Shown here one piece after another: positions 23,385 through 35,170 of a stretch of 64,000 bases of DNA. This DNA comes from Apodemus sylvaticus (Eukaryota; Chordata; Mammalia; Rodentia; Muridae), in assembly GCF_947179515.1 (NCBI RefSeq), contig NC_067485.1, forward strand, positions 72,418,646 to 72,482,645, given 5' to 3'. The notes beneath the pieces were generated by a model. It searched no databases. It was not told where the DNA came from and saw only the letters and a program-made list of their open reading frames with translations. Both the position numbers and the translations under genes were made by a program. Numbering within the stretch: position 1 is the stretch's first letter; the number at the start of each line of letters is the position of its first letter.

Positions 23385-23748
23385 ACCACCATGCAGAGAG
23401 GACTGGTCCTAGGCTTCTTACACATATTCAGCAGATATACAGCTTAGGCTTCATAAAGGTCCATGAATAAATGGTACAAGAGTGTCCCTGGGTCTTCTGA
23501 AAGTCTGTGGGCCCTGTTCTCCTAACTGGGCTCCCTTGTGTGGCCTCAGTGGGAGAGGATGTGCCTAGGAATGTAGTGACTTGATGTGTCATGGTGGTTT
23601 GCAACTCAGGAGGGATCTCCCCCTTCTCAGAGGAAAGGAGGATATGGAAGGGGCTGTAAGTAAGGGGTACTTGGGGAAAGAGGTCTGCCTGGATGTAAAG
23701 TGAATAAGTAATGGAAAAAATAAAAAAAATAAAAACCAAACAATTCAG
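23385..23748 (+). mobile_element. L1 3' UTR fragment, sense, old type
   Basis: Features in order: 'gcagatatacagcttaggc', 'tctgtgggccctgttct', 'ggcctcagtgggagaggatg', 'acttgatgtgtcatgg', 'ctcagaggaaaggagg', then 'ggatgtaaagtgaataagta' and an A-rich tail. This is a different, older 3' UTR type from the 'catttgaaatgtaaataaa' class elsewhere in the window. Confidence 0.75.
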
Positions 23749-23765
23749 CAAACACTGTCTTTAAT

Positions 23766-23766
23766 A

Positions 23767-23802
<36 letters not shown>

Positions 23803-23806
23803 ATAC
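23766..23806. repeat. (AAAT)n microsatellite
   Basis: About ten tandem AAAT units directly downstream of the L1 tail at 23748. It may derive from that tail. Confidence 0.95.
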
Positions 23807-23809
23807 TGT

Positions 23810-24570
23810 TTTAAGAAGGAGGTTACAAATTGTAGAGAAGACAGAGACTACGTATTTTAGGTAATCCTTCCAATTACATGAGCAACTATGCTGAATGCTC
23901 TATAATTTCCTGTTTAAGATTTTCTTATGACTATAGAACTGCCCTCCACTCATCATGATTTCATGGCCATATTGAGCTACTGAGATTTCTATTAAAAGCT
24001 TTAACTATATTAACACATCTGAAAAGCTCTACTGCAGCTTTGATGGAGGCTATAGCCACCTAATTTAATATGAGAGGCTTCAATTTTTATATTTAGAAGA
24101 AAAAATCATATCACATGAAAATAGTGATTGGTGACTTGTGGGGCATTTACGCTGAAATCCTTCAACTCAGAAATTCCTCACTTATAATTCTCAGAGGCTT
24201 TGAAAAGCTACAAAGAGATAAGTGTGTTGACAGAGGAGCAGTTGCAGTAGAGGGATGATACCCAGGACAGTTTATGCTGAATTCTTTAAATGTAAAGTCC
24301 CTTTCTTCTTACAGTATCACAGACTCTGCTAAGTTGTTAGCACTTCACATGAGTATGGAACCCACATTGAAGACTCCAATGAAACAATGGTCCCATTTAT
24401 TGGGTCTAAACTAGAAACCAGTGATAGTTTCTATACTCCTGATCAACTACTCTGGAACACCCCCAGGCTAGGAGGGAGAGGTAAAGAAGCCATGGAGCAG
24501 AGGCCAGAGGAAGAGTTACATCTTGAGAACAGAAGACTGAAGGCAGCTCTAGGAGGCACATTATTTTAAA
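23810..24570. other. Unassigned sequence
   Basis: No gene, RNA or repeat family recognised. Confidence 0.35.
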
Positions 24571-24574
24571 GAAT

Positions 24575-24960
24575 TTTTGTGGTCTGAAAATGTTTGTCCC
24601 CCATAAATCCATGTGTTTGGATGCCTGGCCCATAAAGGATGCTACTATTAGGAGTTGTGATCTTGTTGGAACGGGTATGGTCTTGTTGAAAGCAGTGTGA
24701 CAGTGTGTAGGCAGGTTTTGAGTTCTAATGCTCAAGGTCTGACCAGTGTGAAAGAGAGCATCCACCTTCCTGCATGCAGATGAAAGTCTCACCCTGGCTG
24801 CCTTTGGATCAAGATGTAGACTTCTTAGCTCCTCCAGCAACATGTATGCCTGTATATCATGAAACTTCCCCCTACAATTATGACAAAACTGATCTCTGAG
24901 ACTTTAAGACAGCCCAATGAAATGTTTGCCTTTATAGGAGTTGCTTTGGTCATGGTTCTT
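24575..24960 (+). mobile_element. Murid dispersed repeat (unnamed), sense copy
   Basis: 'ctactattaggagttgtgat', 'cttgttggaacggg', 'cctggctgcctttggatcaa' and 'ggagttgctttggtcatgg' mark a common murid dispersed repeat. The complementary orientation occurs at 33394-33735, where 'ccatgaccaagacaactct' mirrors the right end. I do not recall its library name with confidence. It contains no open frame of its own. Confidence 0.65.
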
Positions 24961-25404
24961 CTGCTTCAGGTCCCTGAGTGCTACGATTATATGCACATGT
25001 CACTACATCAAGTTATTCTAGAGACATAAACATTTTAATGTAAATTGTGTGTGTGTGTGTTTGTGTATGTGCGTATGTGTATGAAAATCCCATACATGCT
25101 AATCAATAATTTGACAATTGAATGATGTATTCTCTCTGCCATACAAACCATTTTTATTACAATTCTTATTCTAGAGAGATCTTTTATCTGGGACTGTTGC
25201 ATGACAGTTTAGTTAAAATATTTAAGAATTTTCACAGCCAATGTCTTCAAACACATAATTCTATCAGGGACACAAAATGATGAACAAAGAAGAAAATCAA
25301 CTGAGCTTTGTTATACTTGACCATACTTGCTCAAGTAAAATGAGCTCACATTATTTCTACGGTGGTCTGAATTTTGAGAAGATAGGGAGAAATTCTTTTC
25401 AGAT

Positions 25405-25545
25405 TTCCATGAGGTATCTCTGTAGATGAGGCTGTTGCCTCCAAGCCTGGTAAAGTGAGTTTGGCCTCTAGAACTCTCATGCTAGGAGTAAACTGTGTTC
25501 TCTGGGTTATCCTGTGTTATCCATACAAACATTACACTGCATCTT
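25405..25545 (+). mobile_element. B4-like SINE remnant with (CA)n tail
   Basis: 'aggctgttgcctccaagcct' and 'ggcctctagaactctcatg' fit a diverged B4 (ID/B1-related) SINE. It is followed by the CA array at 25546-25586. Confidence 0.5.
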
Positions 25546-25553
25546 CACATACA

Positions 25554-25585
<32 letters not shown>

Positions 25586-25586
25586 T
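25546..25586. repeat. (CA)n microsatellite
   Basis: ACAC run with one TAC interruption near 25560. Confidence 0.95.
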
Positions 25587-25599
25587 AAAATATTTAAAA

Positions 25600-26080
25600 T
25601 TACGTACTAAGAGCAGAGTGGCAGAGTATTACCAAGCTTTGTACAATGTCCTGGATTCATTCCCTTTGATCAGAGGATTCTGTCTTGCCACTGGGCAGGT
25701 GATTTGGGTTTTAGCTTAATTCTTCCTTGAGTTAAGATAAAGGTTCTTTTCTTCTGTAAGTTCCTAGAAGGAAAATTTATACTCTTAAAATTTAAAGGGA
25801 CATTATTTCCCTTTGGACCACCACCTGACTCTATGCCTCATGCCCATACATCCATCTTCTTTATATTTGCTTCCTAGTATCTGGGTCCAAATGATCTGGC
25901 AAGAATTGGCTTACACTGGCCAAATTAGGAATCATTTGGGGTCTCCGATATTAGTTTGTTTACATACACACATGCAATGAACTAGTTTTAGATCAAACAA
26001 GTAACTAGGTGGCTTGATTTCACTGGTACTCAGAAGCATTAATAGCACATTAGAAGAGATTATCTCCAACAAAACTGTTT
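25600..26080. other. Unassigned sequence
   Basis: No gene or repeat family recognised between the CA array and an L1 3' end. Confidence 0.35.
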
Positions 26081-26084
26081 AGTC

Positions 26085-26707
26085 CTTCTTAGAAGGGGGG
26101 AAAGCACCCATGTGATGAAATACAGAGACAAAGTGTGGAGCAGAGACTGAAGGAAAGACCATCCAGAGACTGCCCCACCTGAAGGTCCATTCCATATACA
26201 ATCACCAAACCCAGACACTATTGTGGATGCCAACAAGCTCTTGCTGACAGGAGCCTGATATTGCTGTGTTCTGAGAGGCTCTGCCAGTACCTGACAGATA
26301 CAGAGGTGGGTGTTCTCTGCCATCCATTGGACTGAGCACAAGGTCTGCAATGGAGGAGCTAGAGATAAAAACCAAAGGAGCTGAAGGAACTTGCAGCCCC
26401 ATAGGAACAACAATATAAACCAACCAATACCCCCCAGAGCTCTCAGGGACTAAACTACCAACCAAAGAGTACACATGGAGGGACCCATGGCTCCAGCTTC
26501 ATATGTAGGAGAGGATGGCCTTGTTGGACATCAAAGGGAGGAGAAGCCCTTGGTTCTGAGAAGACTAGATGCCCCAGTATAGGGGAATGCCAGGAAGGTG
26601 AAGCAGGAGTGAGTGGGTTGGTGTGCAGGGGCAGTGGGGATGGGATTGCGGATTTTTGGAGGAGAAACCAGGAAAGGGAATAACATTTGAAATGTAAATA
26701 AACTATT
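26085..26707 (+). mobile_element. L1 3' UTR fragment, sense
   Basis: Sense-strand 3' UTR: 'gaaggaaagaccatccagag', 'gccatccattggactgagc', 'ggagctgaaggaacttgcag', 'agggactaaactaccaacc', 'catggctccagcttcatatg', 'cagtataggggaatgccagg' and the end 'catttgaaatgtaaataaa' near 26690-26704. The ORF2 part is absent. Confidence 0.9.
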
Positions 26708-28242
26708 TGTCTTAGACAGAGTCTCTATTCCTGCACAAACATGACCAAGAAGCAAGTTAGGAAGCAACAGGTTTATTCAGCTTATACTTCCACACAGCTG
26801 TTCATCACCAAAGGAAGTCAAAACTGGAACTCAAGCAGGTCCGGAAGCAGGAGCTGATGCAAAAAACAAGGGGGGATGTTACTTACTGGCTTGCTTCTCC
26901 TGGCTTGCTCAGTTTGCTTTCTTATAGAACCCAGACTACCAGACCAGAGTCGGTACCACCCACAAGAGGGCCCTCCCTGCTTGATCATTAGTTTAGAGAA
27001 TGCCTCAGAGCTGGATCTCATGGAGGCACTTCCTCAACTGAAGCTCCTTTCTCTGTGATAGCTTCAGCTTGTGTCAAGTTGACACACAAAAGCAGCCAGT
27101 TCAATTGACCCCTTGTCAATTTGACACACAAACACATCACTATTAAGCCTCAACCCTTACTTTTTTATTCATCCCCAAGATCTAAATAACTTTAAAAGTC
27201 CCAGTCTGCAAATTCTTAACATTTTAATCCCTTTATAATATCTAATCTCTTTTAAAAGTCAAAGTCTTTTTGCAATTAATAGTCTCTTCACTGTGGGCTC
27301 CACTAAAATACTTTCTTCCTTCAAGAGAGAAAAATATCAGGGCATAAGCACAATCAAAAGCAAAATCATTTTCCAATTTTCCAATGTCTGGGATCTACTC
27401 ACAATCTTCTAGAATATTCCAAGGGCTTGGGTCACTTCTCTAGCCCCGCCCTTTGTAGCACACACCCTGTCTTCTAGCCTCTAGCTGCCTGAATTTCATT
27501 GCTGCTGCTGTTCTTGGTGGTCAGTTCATGGTACTGGCACCTCCAAAACACTGTTTTCTTCCTCTGTAACTAGGCTTCACCAATAGCTTCTCAGAGGCTC
27601 TCTTCATGGTGCCAAGCCTCAAATCACTTGCATGACCCTTCAGTTCTGTGCCATCAATTGCAGCTGAACCTGCACCTTCACCAATGTCCTTTTAAAGCCT
27701 CTCACAATGTGGAGCCTCAACTGCTCTTCAGGACACCTTCATGCCTTCAAACCCAGTACCACCTGGCTGACTTACACATTACCAAGTTCAGCCACACAGC
27801 ACAAGTTACAACTTTGACTGTCTCTGGAACACAGCCTCTGTACTCTCAGAAAACACTTCTCAGAAAATTTAGCCCCAGTGATGCTGGTCTTTTCTTAATC
27901 ACTGCTAATTTCTTAGCTCCAGCTAACCAGCATCTACAGTCCCAGTAACACAAAGGTTCACATTAGTGATTCTGCTATCTTGTTAATCACAGCTGATTCT
28001 TCAGCCCCAGCTAACAAAAACCATAGAATCTTCACAATCAAAACATGGCCCTGATAAGAGACTTTAATCTTCCCTCTGAAACTTCACAAGCCAGGCCTCC
28101 ATCATCTGCACTGTTCTCAACATTGTGCCAAAGTCAAAGGTCTGCTCTGCGGGTGGCGACTCCACTGTTCCACACTGCTCAGCAGGTAGCCTGCTTGATT
28201 CTGTAAACTGTAGGTCTGGCAGGTCAAAGGACTTCACCTTGA
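26708..28242 (-). mobile_element. Unclassified murid interspersed repeat(s)
   Basis: The part at 26716-27110 ('ccaaaggaagtcaaaactgg', 'aggaagcaggagctgatgc', 'ggcttgctcagtttgctttc', 'gcttgtgtcaagttgacac') is a dispersed murid sequence that I recognise as repetitive but cannot name. The following 27110-28242 is less certain and lacks coding potential. An L1 3' end interrupts it at 28243. Confidence 0.45.
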
Positions 28243-28656
28243 TTTTTTTTTATCTTTTTTTTAATTATTATTTTCTATATTCTTTCTTTACATTCCAAAT
28301 GATTTTCCCTTTCCTGGTTTCCCCCCTCCCGAGAAGTCCCATAAGACCTCTTCCCTCCACCCATTCGGCAATCCACCCCTTCCCACTTCTCTGTCCTGGC
28401 AGTCCCCTACAATGCTGCATGAGGCCTTTCCAGGACCAGGGCCTTCTCATTCCTTCTTCTTGGAAATGATATGTGAATTGTGTCTTGGGTATTCAGAGTT
28501 TCTGGGCTAATATCCACTTATCAGTGACTGCATTCCATGTGTGTTCTTTTGTGTATGAGCTACCTCACTTAGTATGATATTTTCCAGTTTCAACCATTTG
28601 CCTAAAAGTTTAATGATTTATTGTTTTTAATTGCTGAGTAGTATTCCATTGTGTTA
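28243..28656 (-). mobile_element. L1 3' end fragment, antisense
   Basis: T-rich start, 'tttacattccaaatgatttt', 3' UTR landmarks ('agtcccataagacctctt', 'ctgtcctggcagtcccctac', 'ccaggaccagggcc'), then antisense ORF2 C-terminus ('taatatccacttatcagtga', 'cctcacttagtatgatattt', 'gagtagtattccattgtgtt'). It ends at about 28656. Confidence 0.9.
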
Positions 28657-28805
28657 GAGTGCTCTGACTCAGGCTAGAATCAGGTGCTCTCAGGTATTCA
28701 CAGGAAGCTGCAGGTTCTTTGAAGAACAATGGGCCAGAATTTCAAAGCCTGAGTAGTAGTACCTAGCCATTAGGTTTGTTCCAAAACCCTGCTCAAAGAC
28801 TGGGG

Positions 28806-28872
28806 GAGTACACAGCAGCCTGGTTTACATAGTGAGTTTCAAGGTACATAGTGAGACACTGTCTCAAACCTC
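28806..28872 (+). mobile_element. B1-like SINE 3' end
   Basis: 'gcctggtttacatagtgagt' and 'gtgagacactgtctcaaa' match the 3' part of a diverged B1. Confidence 0.6.
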
Positions 28873-30885
28873 CTATCAAAATTATTGATTATATCAAGGT
28901 CTTAGCTAACTGAAAATGGGTATGGATGTCATTGAAGTGATGGAAATATCCGCAATCTGGATTTTTATAATTGAACAACTCTGTAAATTTGCTATACTTC
29001 AAATGGATGAATGTCTTGATGAATTAGTAAATGTTTTGATTTTCAACATAAATTTAAATCTACATACCAAATAAAATATAATGTTTTTTCTTTTTTTATA
29101 ATCTACATTTTTTATTCGATATATTTTTATTTATATTTCAAATGATTTCCCCTTTTCTGACCCCCACTCCCTGAAAGTCACATAAGCCCCCTTCCCTCCC
29201 CCTGTTCCACTTCCCTGTTCTGGTTTTGCCTTATACTGCTACACTGAGTAATTCCAGAACCAGGGGCCACTCCTCCGTTCTTCTTGTACCTCATTTGATG
29301 TGTGGATTATGTTTTGGGTATTCCAGTTTTCCAGGCTAATATCCACTTATTAGTGAGTGCATACCATGATTGATCTTTGGAGACTGGGTTACCTCACTTA
29401 GTATGATGTTCTCCAGCTCCATCCATTTGACTAAGAATTTCATGAATTCATTGTTTCTAATGGCTGAATAGTACTCCATTGTGTAGATATACCACATTTT
29501 TTTGCATCCATTCTTCTGTTGAGGGACACCTGGGTTCTTTCCAGCTTCTGGCTATTATAAATAGGGCTGCTATGAACATAGTGGAGCATATATCCTTATT
29601 ACATGCTGGGGAATCCTCTGGGTATATGCCCAGGAGTGGTATAGCAGGATCTTCTGGAAGTGAGGTGCCCAGTTTTCGGAGGAACCGCCAGACTGCTTTC
29701 CAGAGTGGTTGTACCAATTTGCAACCCCACCAGCAGTGGAGGAGTGTTCCTCTTTCTCCACATCCTCGCCAACACCTGCTGTCTCCTGAGTTTTTAATCT
29801 TAGCCATTCTGACTGGTGTAAGGTCAAATCTCAGGGTTGTTTTGATTTGCATTTCCCTGATGACTAGTGAAGTTGAGCATTTTTTAAGATGTTTCTCTGC
29901 CATCTGAAGTTCTTCAAGTGAGAATTCTTTGTTTAACTCTGAACCCCATTTTTAATAGGGTTATTTGGTTTTCTGGGGTCTAACTTCTTGAGTTCTTTGT
30001 TTATATTGGATATTAGCCCTTTATCTGATGTAGGGCTGGTGAAGATATTTTCCCAATTTGTTGGTTGCCGATTTGTCCTTTTGATGGTATCCTTTGCTTT
30101 ACAAAAACTTTGTAATTTTATGAGGTCCCATTTGTTAATTCTTGATCTTAGAGCATACGCTATTGGTGTTCTGTTCAGGAACTTTCCCCCTGTAACAATG
30201 TCCTCAAGGGTCTTCCCCAGTTTCCCATTTCAGTCTGGCTAAGGGTCTATCTATCTTGTTGATTTTCTCAAAAAACCAGCTTCTGGATTTGTTGATTCTT
30301 TGTATGGTTCTCTTTGTTTACTTGACTGATTTCAGCCCTGAGTTTGATGATTTCCTGTCTTCTACTTCTCCTGGGTGAATTGGCTTCTTATTGTTCCGGG
30401 GCTTTAAGGTGTGTCGTTAAGCTGCTAGTGTATGCCAAGGTGGCATTGAGTAGATTGTTGTTCAGCCTCCATGTGTATGTGGGCTTTCTGTTGTTTTTGT
30501 TGCCATAGAAGACCACTCTTACTCCATAGTGATCTGATAGGAGGCATGGGATTAGTTCGATCTTTTTATATTTGTTGAGGTCTGTGTTGTGACCAATTAT
30601 ATGGTCGATTTTGGAGAAGGTACCTTGAGGTGCTAAGAAAAAGGTATATTTTTTTGTTTTAGAGTGAAATGTTCTATAAATATCAGTCAAGTCCAATTGG
30701 TCTAAAGCTTCAATTAGTTTTATTGTGTCCCTGTTTAGTTTCTGTTTTCCTGATCGGTCCATTGAGGAGAGTGGAGTGTTGAAGTCACCCACAATTATTG
30801 TGTTAGGTGAAATGTGTGCTTTGAGCTTTAGTAAAGTTTCTTTTATGAATGAGGGTGCCCTTGCATTTGGCGCTTAGATGTTCAG

Positions 30886-31296
30886 TGTAACCCGTCCCGC
30901 GGGTCAGTTATTCCAGGGTTCCGAAGGGGTGCTACCTGCGGGTCAAAAGGGGTGGAGAGAGGGACGGAGGCCAAGCACGAAGAAGGACAGAGTCACTCTG
31001 AGTTGTGTCAAAGCCTCGTTTAATGTTCTGGGGTACACAGGTTTTAAGGCTTTCAGGAGGGGAGTACCCCAAGGCAAGGACAAAGAGGGGCAGAGGTATT
31101 CCTGGCAATTACGGCAGGAGGTGAGGAGGTTATCTGATGAAGATACCCGGAGTCGTCGATGTTGACGCAGACAGGATCATTCTGCAGTTATCTCGAGACA
31201 ATGGCTAAACAAATACCCATTGGAGAGGCTCTTGTTTGCTTTTCTCAGGGCCTTAGCCCTGTCAGCTAAAGTGGAGGTCTCTAATGGCTTCTCACA
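30886..31296 (-). mobile_element. Solo LTR, ERVK-type, family 1 (411 bp, target duplication gttcag)
   Basis: TGTAACCCGTCCCG at the left end and CTCACA at the right end, flanked by perfect 6-bp repeats 'gttcag' at 30880-30885 and 31297-31302. The insertion lies inside the antisense L1, and the L1 sequence continues on both sides. On the minus strand the LTR starts TGTGAGAAGCCATTAG, and an ATTAAA signal lies in its R-like part. It is related to the copies at 42067 and 60545. No gag, pro, pol or env sequence is present. Confidence 0.93.
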
Positions 31297-31778
31297 GTTC
31301 AGAACTGAAAGTTCTTCTTGGTGGATTTTTCCTTTGACCAGCAAGAATGTCCTTCTGTATCTCTTTTGATGACTTTAGGTTGAAAGTCAATTTTATCTGA
31401 ATGGCTACTTCAGCTTGTTTCCTGAGACAATTGGCTTGTAAAATTGTCTTCCAGCCTTTTACTCTAAGGTAGTTTTTGTCTTTGACATTGAGGTGTGTTT
31501 CCTGTATGCAGCAAAATGTAGGGTCCTGTTTCCTTATCCAGTCTGTTAGTCTATGTCTTTTTATTGGGGAGTTGAGTCCATTGACGTTAAGAGATATTAA
31601 GGAATAGTGATTATTACTTCCTGTAATTTTCGATTTTATTTTTATATTTGAGTGGTTATCTTCTTTTGGGTTTGACGAAAGAAGGTAACTATTTTGCTTT
31701 TTCCAGGGTGTCGTTTCCCTCCTTGTATTGGAGTTTTCCTCCTATTATTCTTTGTAGAACTGGGTTTGTAGAAAGATA

Positions 31779-32947
31779 TTATGTAAATTTGGTTTTGTCA
31801 TGGAATATCTTGGTTTCTCCATCTATTGTGATTGAGAGTTTTGCTGGGTATAATAGTCTTGGCTGACATTTGTGTTCTCTTAGAGTCTGCATGAGATCTG
31901 CCCAGGATCTTCTAGCTTTCATGGTCTCTGGTGAGAAATCTGGTGTGATTCTGATAGGTCTTCCTTTATATGTTACTTGGCCTTTTTCTCTTGCTGCCTT
32001 TAATATTCTTTCTTTGTTTAGTACATTTGGGATTTTGATTATTATGTGACGAGAGGTATTTCTCCTCAGGTCCAGTCTGTTTGAAGTTCTGTAGGCTTCT
32101 TGTATATTCATGGGCATCTCTCTAAGTTGGGAAAGTTTTCTTCCATGATTTTGTTGAAGATATTTGCTGGTCCTTTCAGCTGTAAATCTTCACTCTCATC
32201 TATACCTATAATCCTTGGGTTTGGTCTTCTCATTGTGTCCTGGATTTCCTGGATGTTCTGGGATACAAGCTTTTTGCATTTTGCATTTTCTTTGACTGTT
32301 GAGTCCATGGTTTCTATGGTATCTTCAGCATCTGAGATTCTTTCTTCCATCTCGTGTATTCTGTTGTTGATATTTGCATCTATAGCCCCTGATTTCTTCT
32401 CAAGGTTTTCTATCTTCAAAGTTGTCTCCCTTTGTGATTTCTTAGTTGTTTCTACTTCTGATTTTAGATCCTGGATGGTTTTGCTTAGCTCCTTCACTTA
32501 CTTGTTTGTGTTTTCCTGTGATTCTTTAAGAGATTTTTGTGTTTCCTCTTTCATGACTTCTGCTGTTTCACTTACTTTCTCCTGCATTTTTTTTAAGTTT
32601 TTTTGTGTTTCTTCTTTATTGGCTTCTATCTCTTGAGACTTTTTCTCCTGAATTTCTTTAAGTGATTTTTGTGTTTCCATTATATGGGTTTCTAGCTTAT
32701 TCATATTCCCCTGTATTTCTTTAAGAGATTCATTTATGTCCTTTTTGTGTTCTAGCAGCATCATGAACAGTGATTTTAAATCCAAATCTTGTTTTACTGG
32801 TGTGTTTGCATAATCAGGACTTTCTGATGTTGGAGAGTTTGGTTCAGATGCTACTATATTGCCTAGGTTTCTGATAGTAGCATTCCTGCATTTGCCTTGG
32901 ACTGACCCCAGGCCCTGGGCTGCTCGGTGGACCATCTGTATGCCAAC
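31779..32947 (-). pseudogene. L1 ORF1 remnant
   Basis: Three open pieces, 32498 to the L1 end, 32108-32497 and 31779-32117, together cover much of ORF1, the L1 RNA-binding chaperone protein. The N-terminal part shows heptad-like repeats rich in Lys, Glu, Gln and Leu ('KSLKEIQEKKSQEIEANKEE'), as expected for the ORF1 coiled coil. The middle holds 'NPRIIGIDESEDLQLKGPA' and the C-terminal part 'RHIIIKIPNVLNKERILKAA', typical of the RRM/CTD region. A stop at about 32496 and a frameshift near 32110 break it. It is not coding today. Confidence 0.88.
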
Positions 32948-33055
32948 AAAATATAATGTTTTATATGTCCCCAGAATGTCAACAAAGATAGATTCAGAGG
33001 GTTTATCTATACATCTGTTGACATTAGACATTAACTGTAGCTGCTTTTAATTTAT

Positions 33056-33238
33056 GTATATTCATGTGCACTGGTGTTTTGTCTGCGTGTATGTATATGT
33101 GAGGGTGTCAGATCACATACAACTGGAATTACAGACAACTGTGAGCTGTCATGTGTGTGCTACGAATTGAACCTAAGACCTCTGGGGAAAAAAAAAAACA
33201 TGCTCAGCACCACTGTGCCATCTCCCCAGCCTGTGTAG
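33056..33238 (-). mobile_element. B3 SINE, antisense
   Basis: Antisense landmarks in order: 'gcactggtgttttgtctgcg', 'caactggaattacagacaac', 'gagctgtcatgtgtgtgcta', 'gaattgaacctaagacctct' and 'tgtgccatctccccagcc' (the tRNA-like head). It is diverged, with an A-run replacing part of the head. Confidence 0.85.
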
Positions 33239-33393
33239 CTGCTTTTTTATTGCAAAAATTCCATTATTCTAAGTCTCAAGTTATTGGACTCATTAACTAC
33301 TGGAATCAGGAAGGAGGGATATAGAATAAGGAATCTTCAGATATTGTCACAGATACACAGATACACACACAGATATTGGTACATATAAAAACA

Positions 33394-33735
33394 CTATGTT
33401 AGAGAGGGTTTTACTGCTTTGAAGAGGCACCATGACCAAGACAACTCTTATAAGGACAATATTTAATTGGAACTAGCTTACAGGTTCAGAGGTTCTGTCC
33501 ATTATCATCAAGGTGGGAGCATGGCAGCTTCCAGGCAGGCTTTGTGTTTCAAGATCTGAGTGTTCTACATCTTGTTCCAAAGTCAAACAGGAGAATTCTG
33601 GCTTCCAGAGAGCTAAGATGAGGGTCTTCAACACCACACCCTCAATGACATCCTTCCTCCAACAAGGCCACACCTACTCCAACAAAGCCTCCTAATAGTG
33701 CCACTCCCTATACCAATCATTTTCAAGCCATCATA
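33394..33735 (-). mobile_element. Murid dispersed repeat (unnamed), antisense copy
   Basis: 'ggcaccatgaccaagacaac', 'tcttataaggacaatattta', 'agcttacaggttcagagg', 'ccattatcatcaaggtggga', 'gcatggcagcttccaggcag' and 'ctaatagtgccactccctat' mark a very common murid repeat. The same family occurs in the other orientation at 24575 and as a short piece at 44052. Library name not recalled with certainty. Confidence 0.7.
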
Positions 33736-33754
33736 AACAGCAACAAAAAACACA

Positions 33755-33990
33755 TACAGATACACGCAAATCATAAACTGTCGCGGATACAGATACAAAC
33801 ATACATACAGATACATAAGTACAGGTACAGGCACTGATACACAAAGGAGCACACAATACTTAGACACAAACAAAAATAATATACAGATACACACACATAG
33901 ACATACCGATATATAGATACACACAGGCACACATATATACACAGGCACACACATAGTCATGCAAACATATACAGACATACACAGACACAA

Positions 33991-34045
<55 letters not shown>
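33755..34045. repeat. CA-rich and ACAGATA-rich low-complexity region ending in (CA)n
   Basis: Irregular 'acagatacac' and 'acatacag' units (33755-33990) pass into a pure CA array at about 33990-34045. Cys/Val-rich open frames on the minus strand are translations of this array. Confidence 0.95.
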
Positions 34046-34048
<3 letters not shown>

Positions 34049-35090
34049 GATTGCCAGGCAGTGGCTCATTAAAGGCAGAACACAGTCTGTAATGCTGGTC
34101 TCAATCTGTGAGTCAGGGATGATTGCTGTGGTCCCAGTTTCCTGTGGTTCCCAGTTTCCTGTTTACTTACGTCCTGCTGGAATATTTCCTGGAGTTGGGA
34201 ATGGGGGGTTCCAGGTCAGCACTTCCCCTCTGGTCGTCCACCTGCCATGTAGGAAGGGAATGACAGAGCCTGGGTGTGGGGGCAGAGCCAAGTTTGGTGC
34301 CAAGTCTGTGCGTAAGTATGAGAGCATGGAGTAGAATAAAGAAGTCCTTCCCCAGGAGACATAGGCACTGCTCTTTATGATGAAGGCCTTCCCTCTGTGG
34401 CAATCCCTGATGAAAGAGATGGTCCTTGCTTATCCAAACTGTGTTGATGATAAATGTGAATGCATACACCTTCCTCAGGGTGAGCCAGGAATTAAATACT
34501 TTTTGTGGGAAGGAATGCTCAGGACGGGAAGCTCAGTGGCTAAACACCCAAGCCTATTTAGATACCTCATTACATGGAGAATTCCAGGTTTTTATGCTAA
34601 GTGACTGATTGCAATGGTCCTCCCAGTAGGGTGTCATGATTAAGTGAGTTCCAGAGCAGGTAGATTGGCAGGGAGCTGGCCCCACATCTACCTTAATTGT
34701 GAGTTTCACAGGGTTTGGTCTCACTTAACCTTACCAGTTCTTCTCTCTGGTGGCTCTGTCTACTTGTCTGACAGAAAAGGTAGCTAAAAGATTAGTTTGA
34801 GGAGTGACACATGGATTGGCAGAGTCCTTAAGGGTGGGCAATCCTGCAGCAGCTCTGATAAGGGTACCAGCTAAACCACAGATTGTACCAAATCAATTCT
34901 GTAGAGAATTTTTCCTGAGCAAGACCAAGAAGGCCACAGAGTCAAACTACAGAGGAAGTACTCTTCTGGTGAACAGTCTGCAGAGGCTGGAATGAGGTCA
35001 GCCAGAAAAGGAGATGTGGCTCAGAAATGCAAGGGGGATGATGGTGGTGGTTCACACAGGATAGAGGAATAAGCTCATGTTCTCAGCAGT
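34046..35090. other. Unassigned sequence
   Basis: No gene recognised. Positions 34130-34175 contain a small doublet of 'cccagtttcctg'. Short open frames up to about 100 codons carry no domain. Confidence 0.35.
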
Positions 35091-35097
35091 CATATGG

Positions 35098-35170
35098 CTA
35101 AGCAAAAGGATTGTGAGCTCAGAGCCAGCCTGGGCAACACCGTGAAATCTGGTCTCAAAAAATCAAAACA
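35098..35170 (+). mobile_element. SINE 3' end, B1-like
   Basis: 'ctcagagccagcctgggcaa' and 'gtgaaatctggtctcaaaa' fit the 3' part of an old B1-type SINE. Confidence 0.5.

Larger units (their letters stand above)
29088..32947 (-). mobile_element. L1, antisense, near ORF1 start to 3' end, 15-bp target duplication, internally deleted
   Basis: Direct repeats 'aaaatataatgtttt' lie at 29073-29087 and 32948-32962. Between them is an antisense L1: T-rich tail and 3' UTR (29088 to about 29390), ORF2 C-terminus (about 29390-30225), then an abrupt jump to the endonuclease-proximal part (30232 on). By comparison with L1 B about 1.8 kb of ORF2 is gone. A second deletion of about 0.15 kb sits near 30436. 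ORF1 fills about 31640-32900, and the element ends close to the ORF1 start. A solo LTR (30886-31296) is nested within it. It is dead. Confidence 0.92.

Noticed and set aside
33628..34044. 138-codon Cys/Val-rich antisense frame
   Set aside because: It is a translation of the CA-rich low-complexity region.
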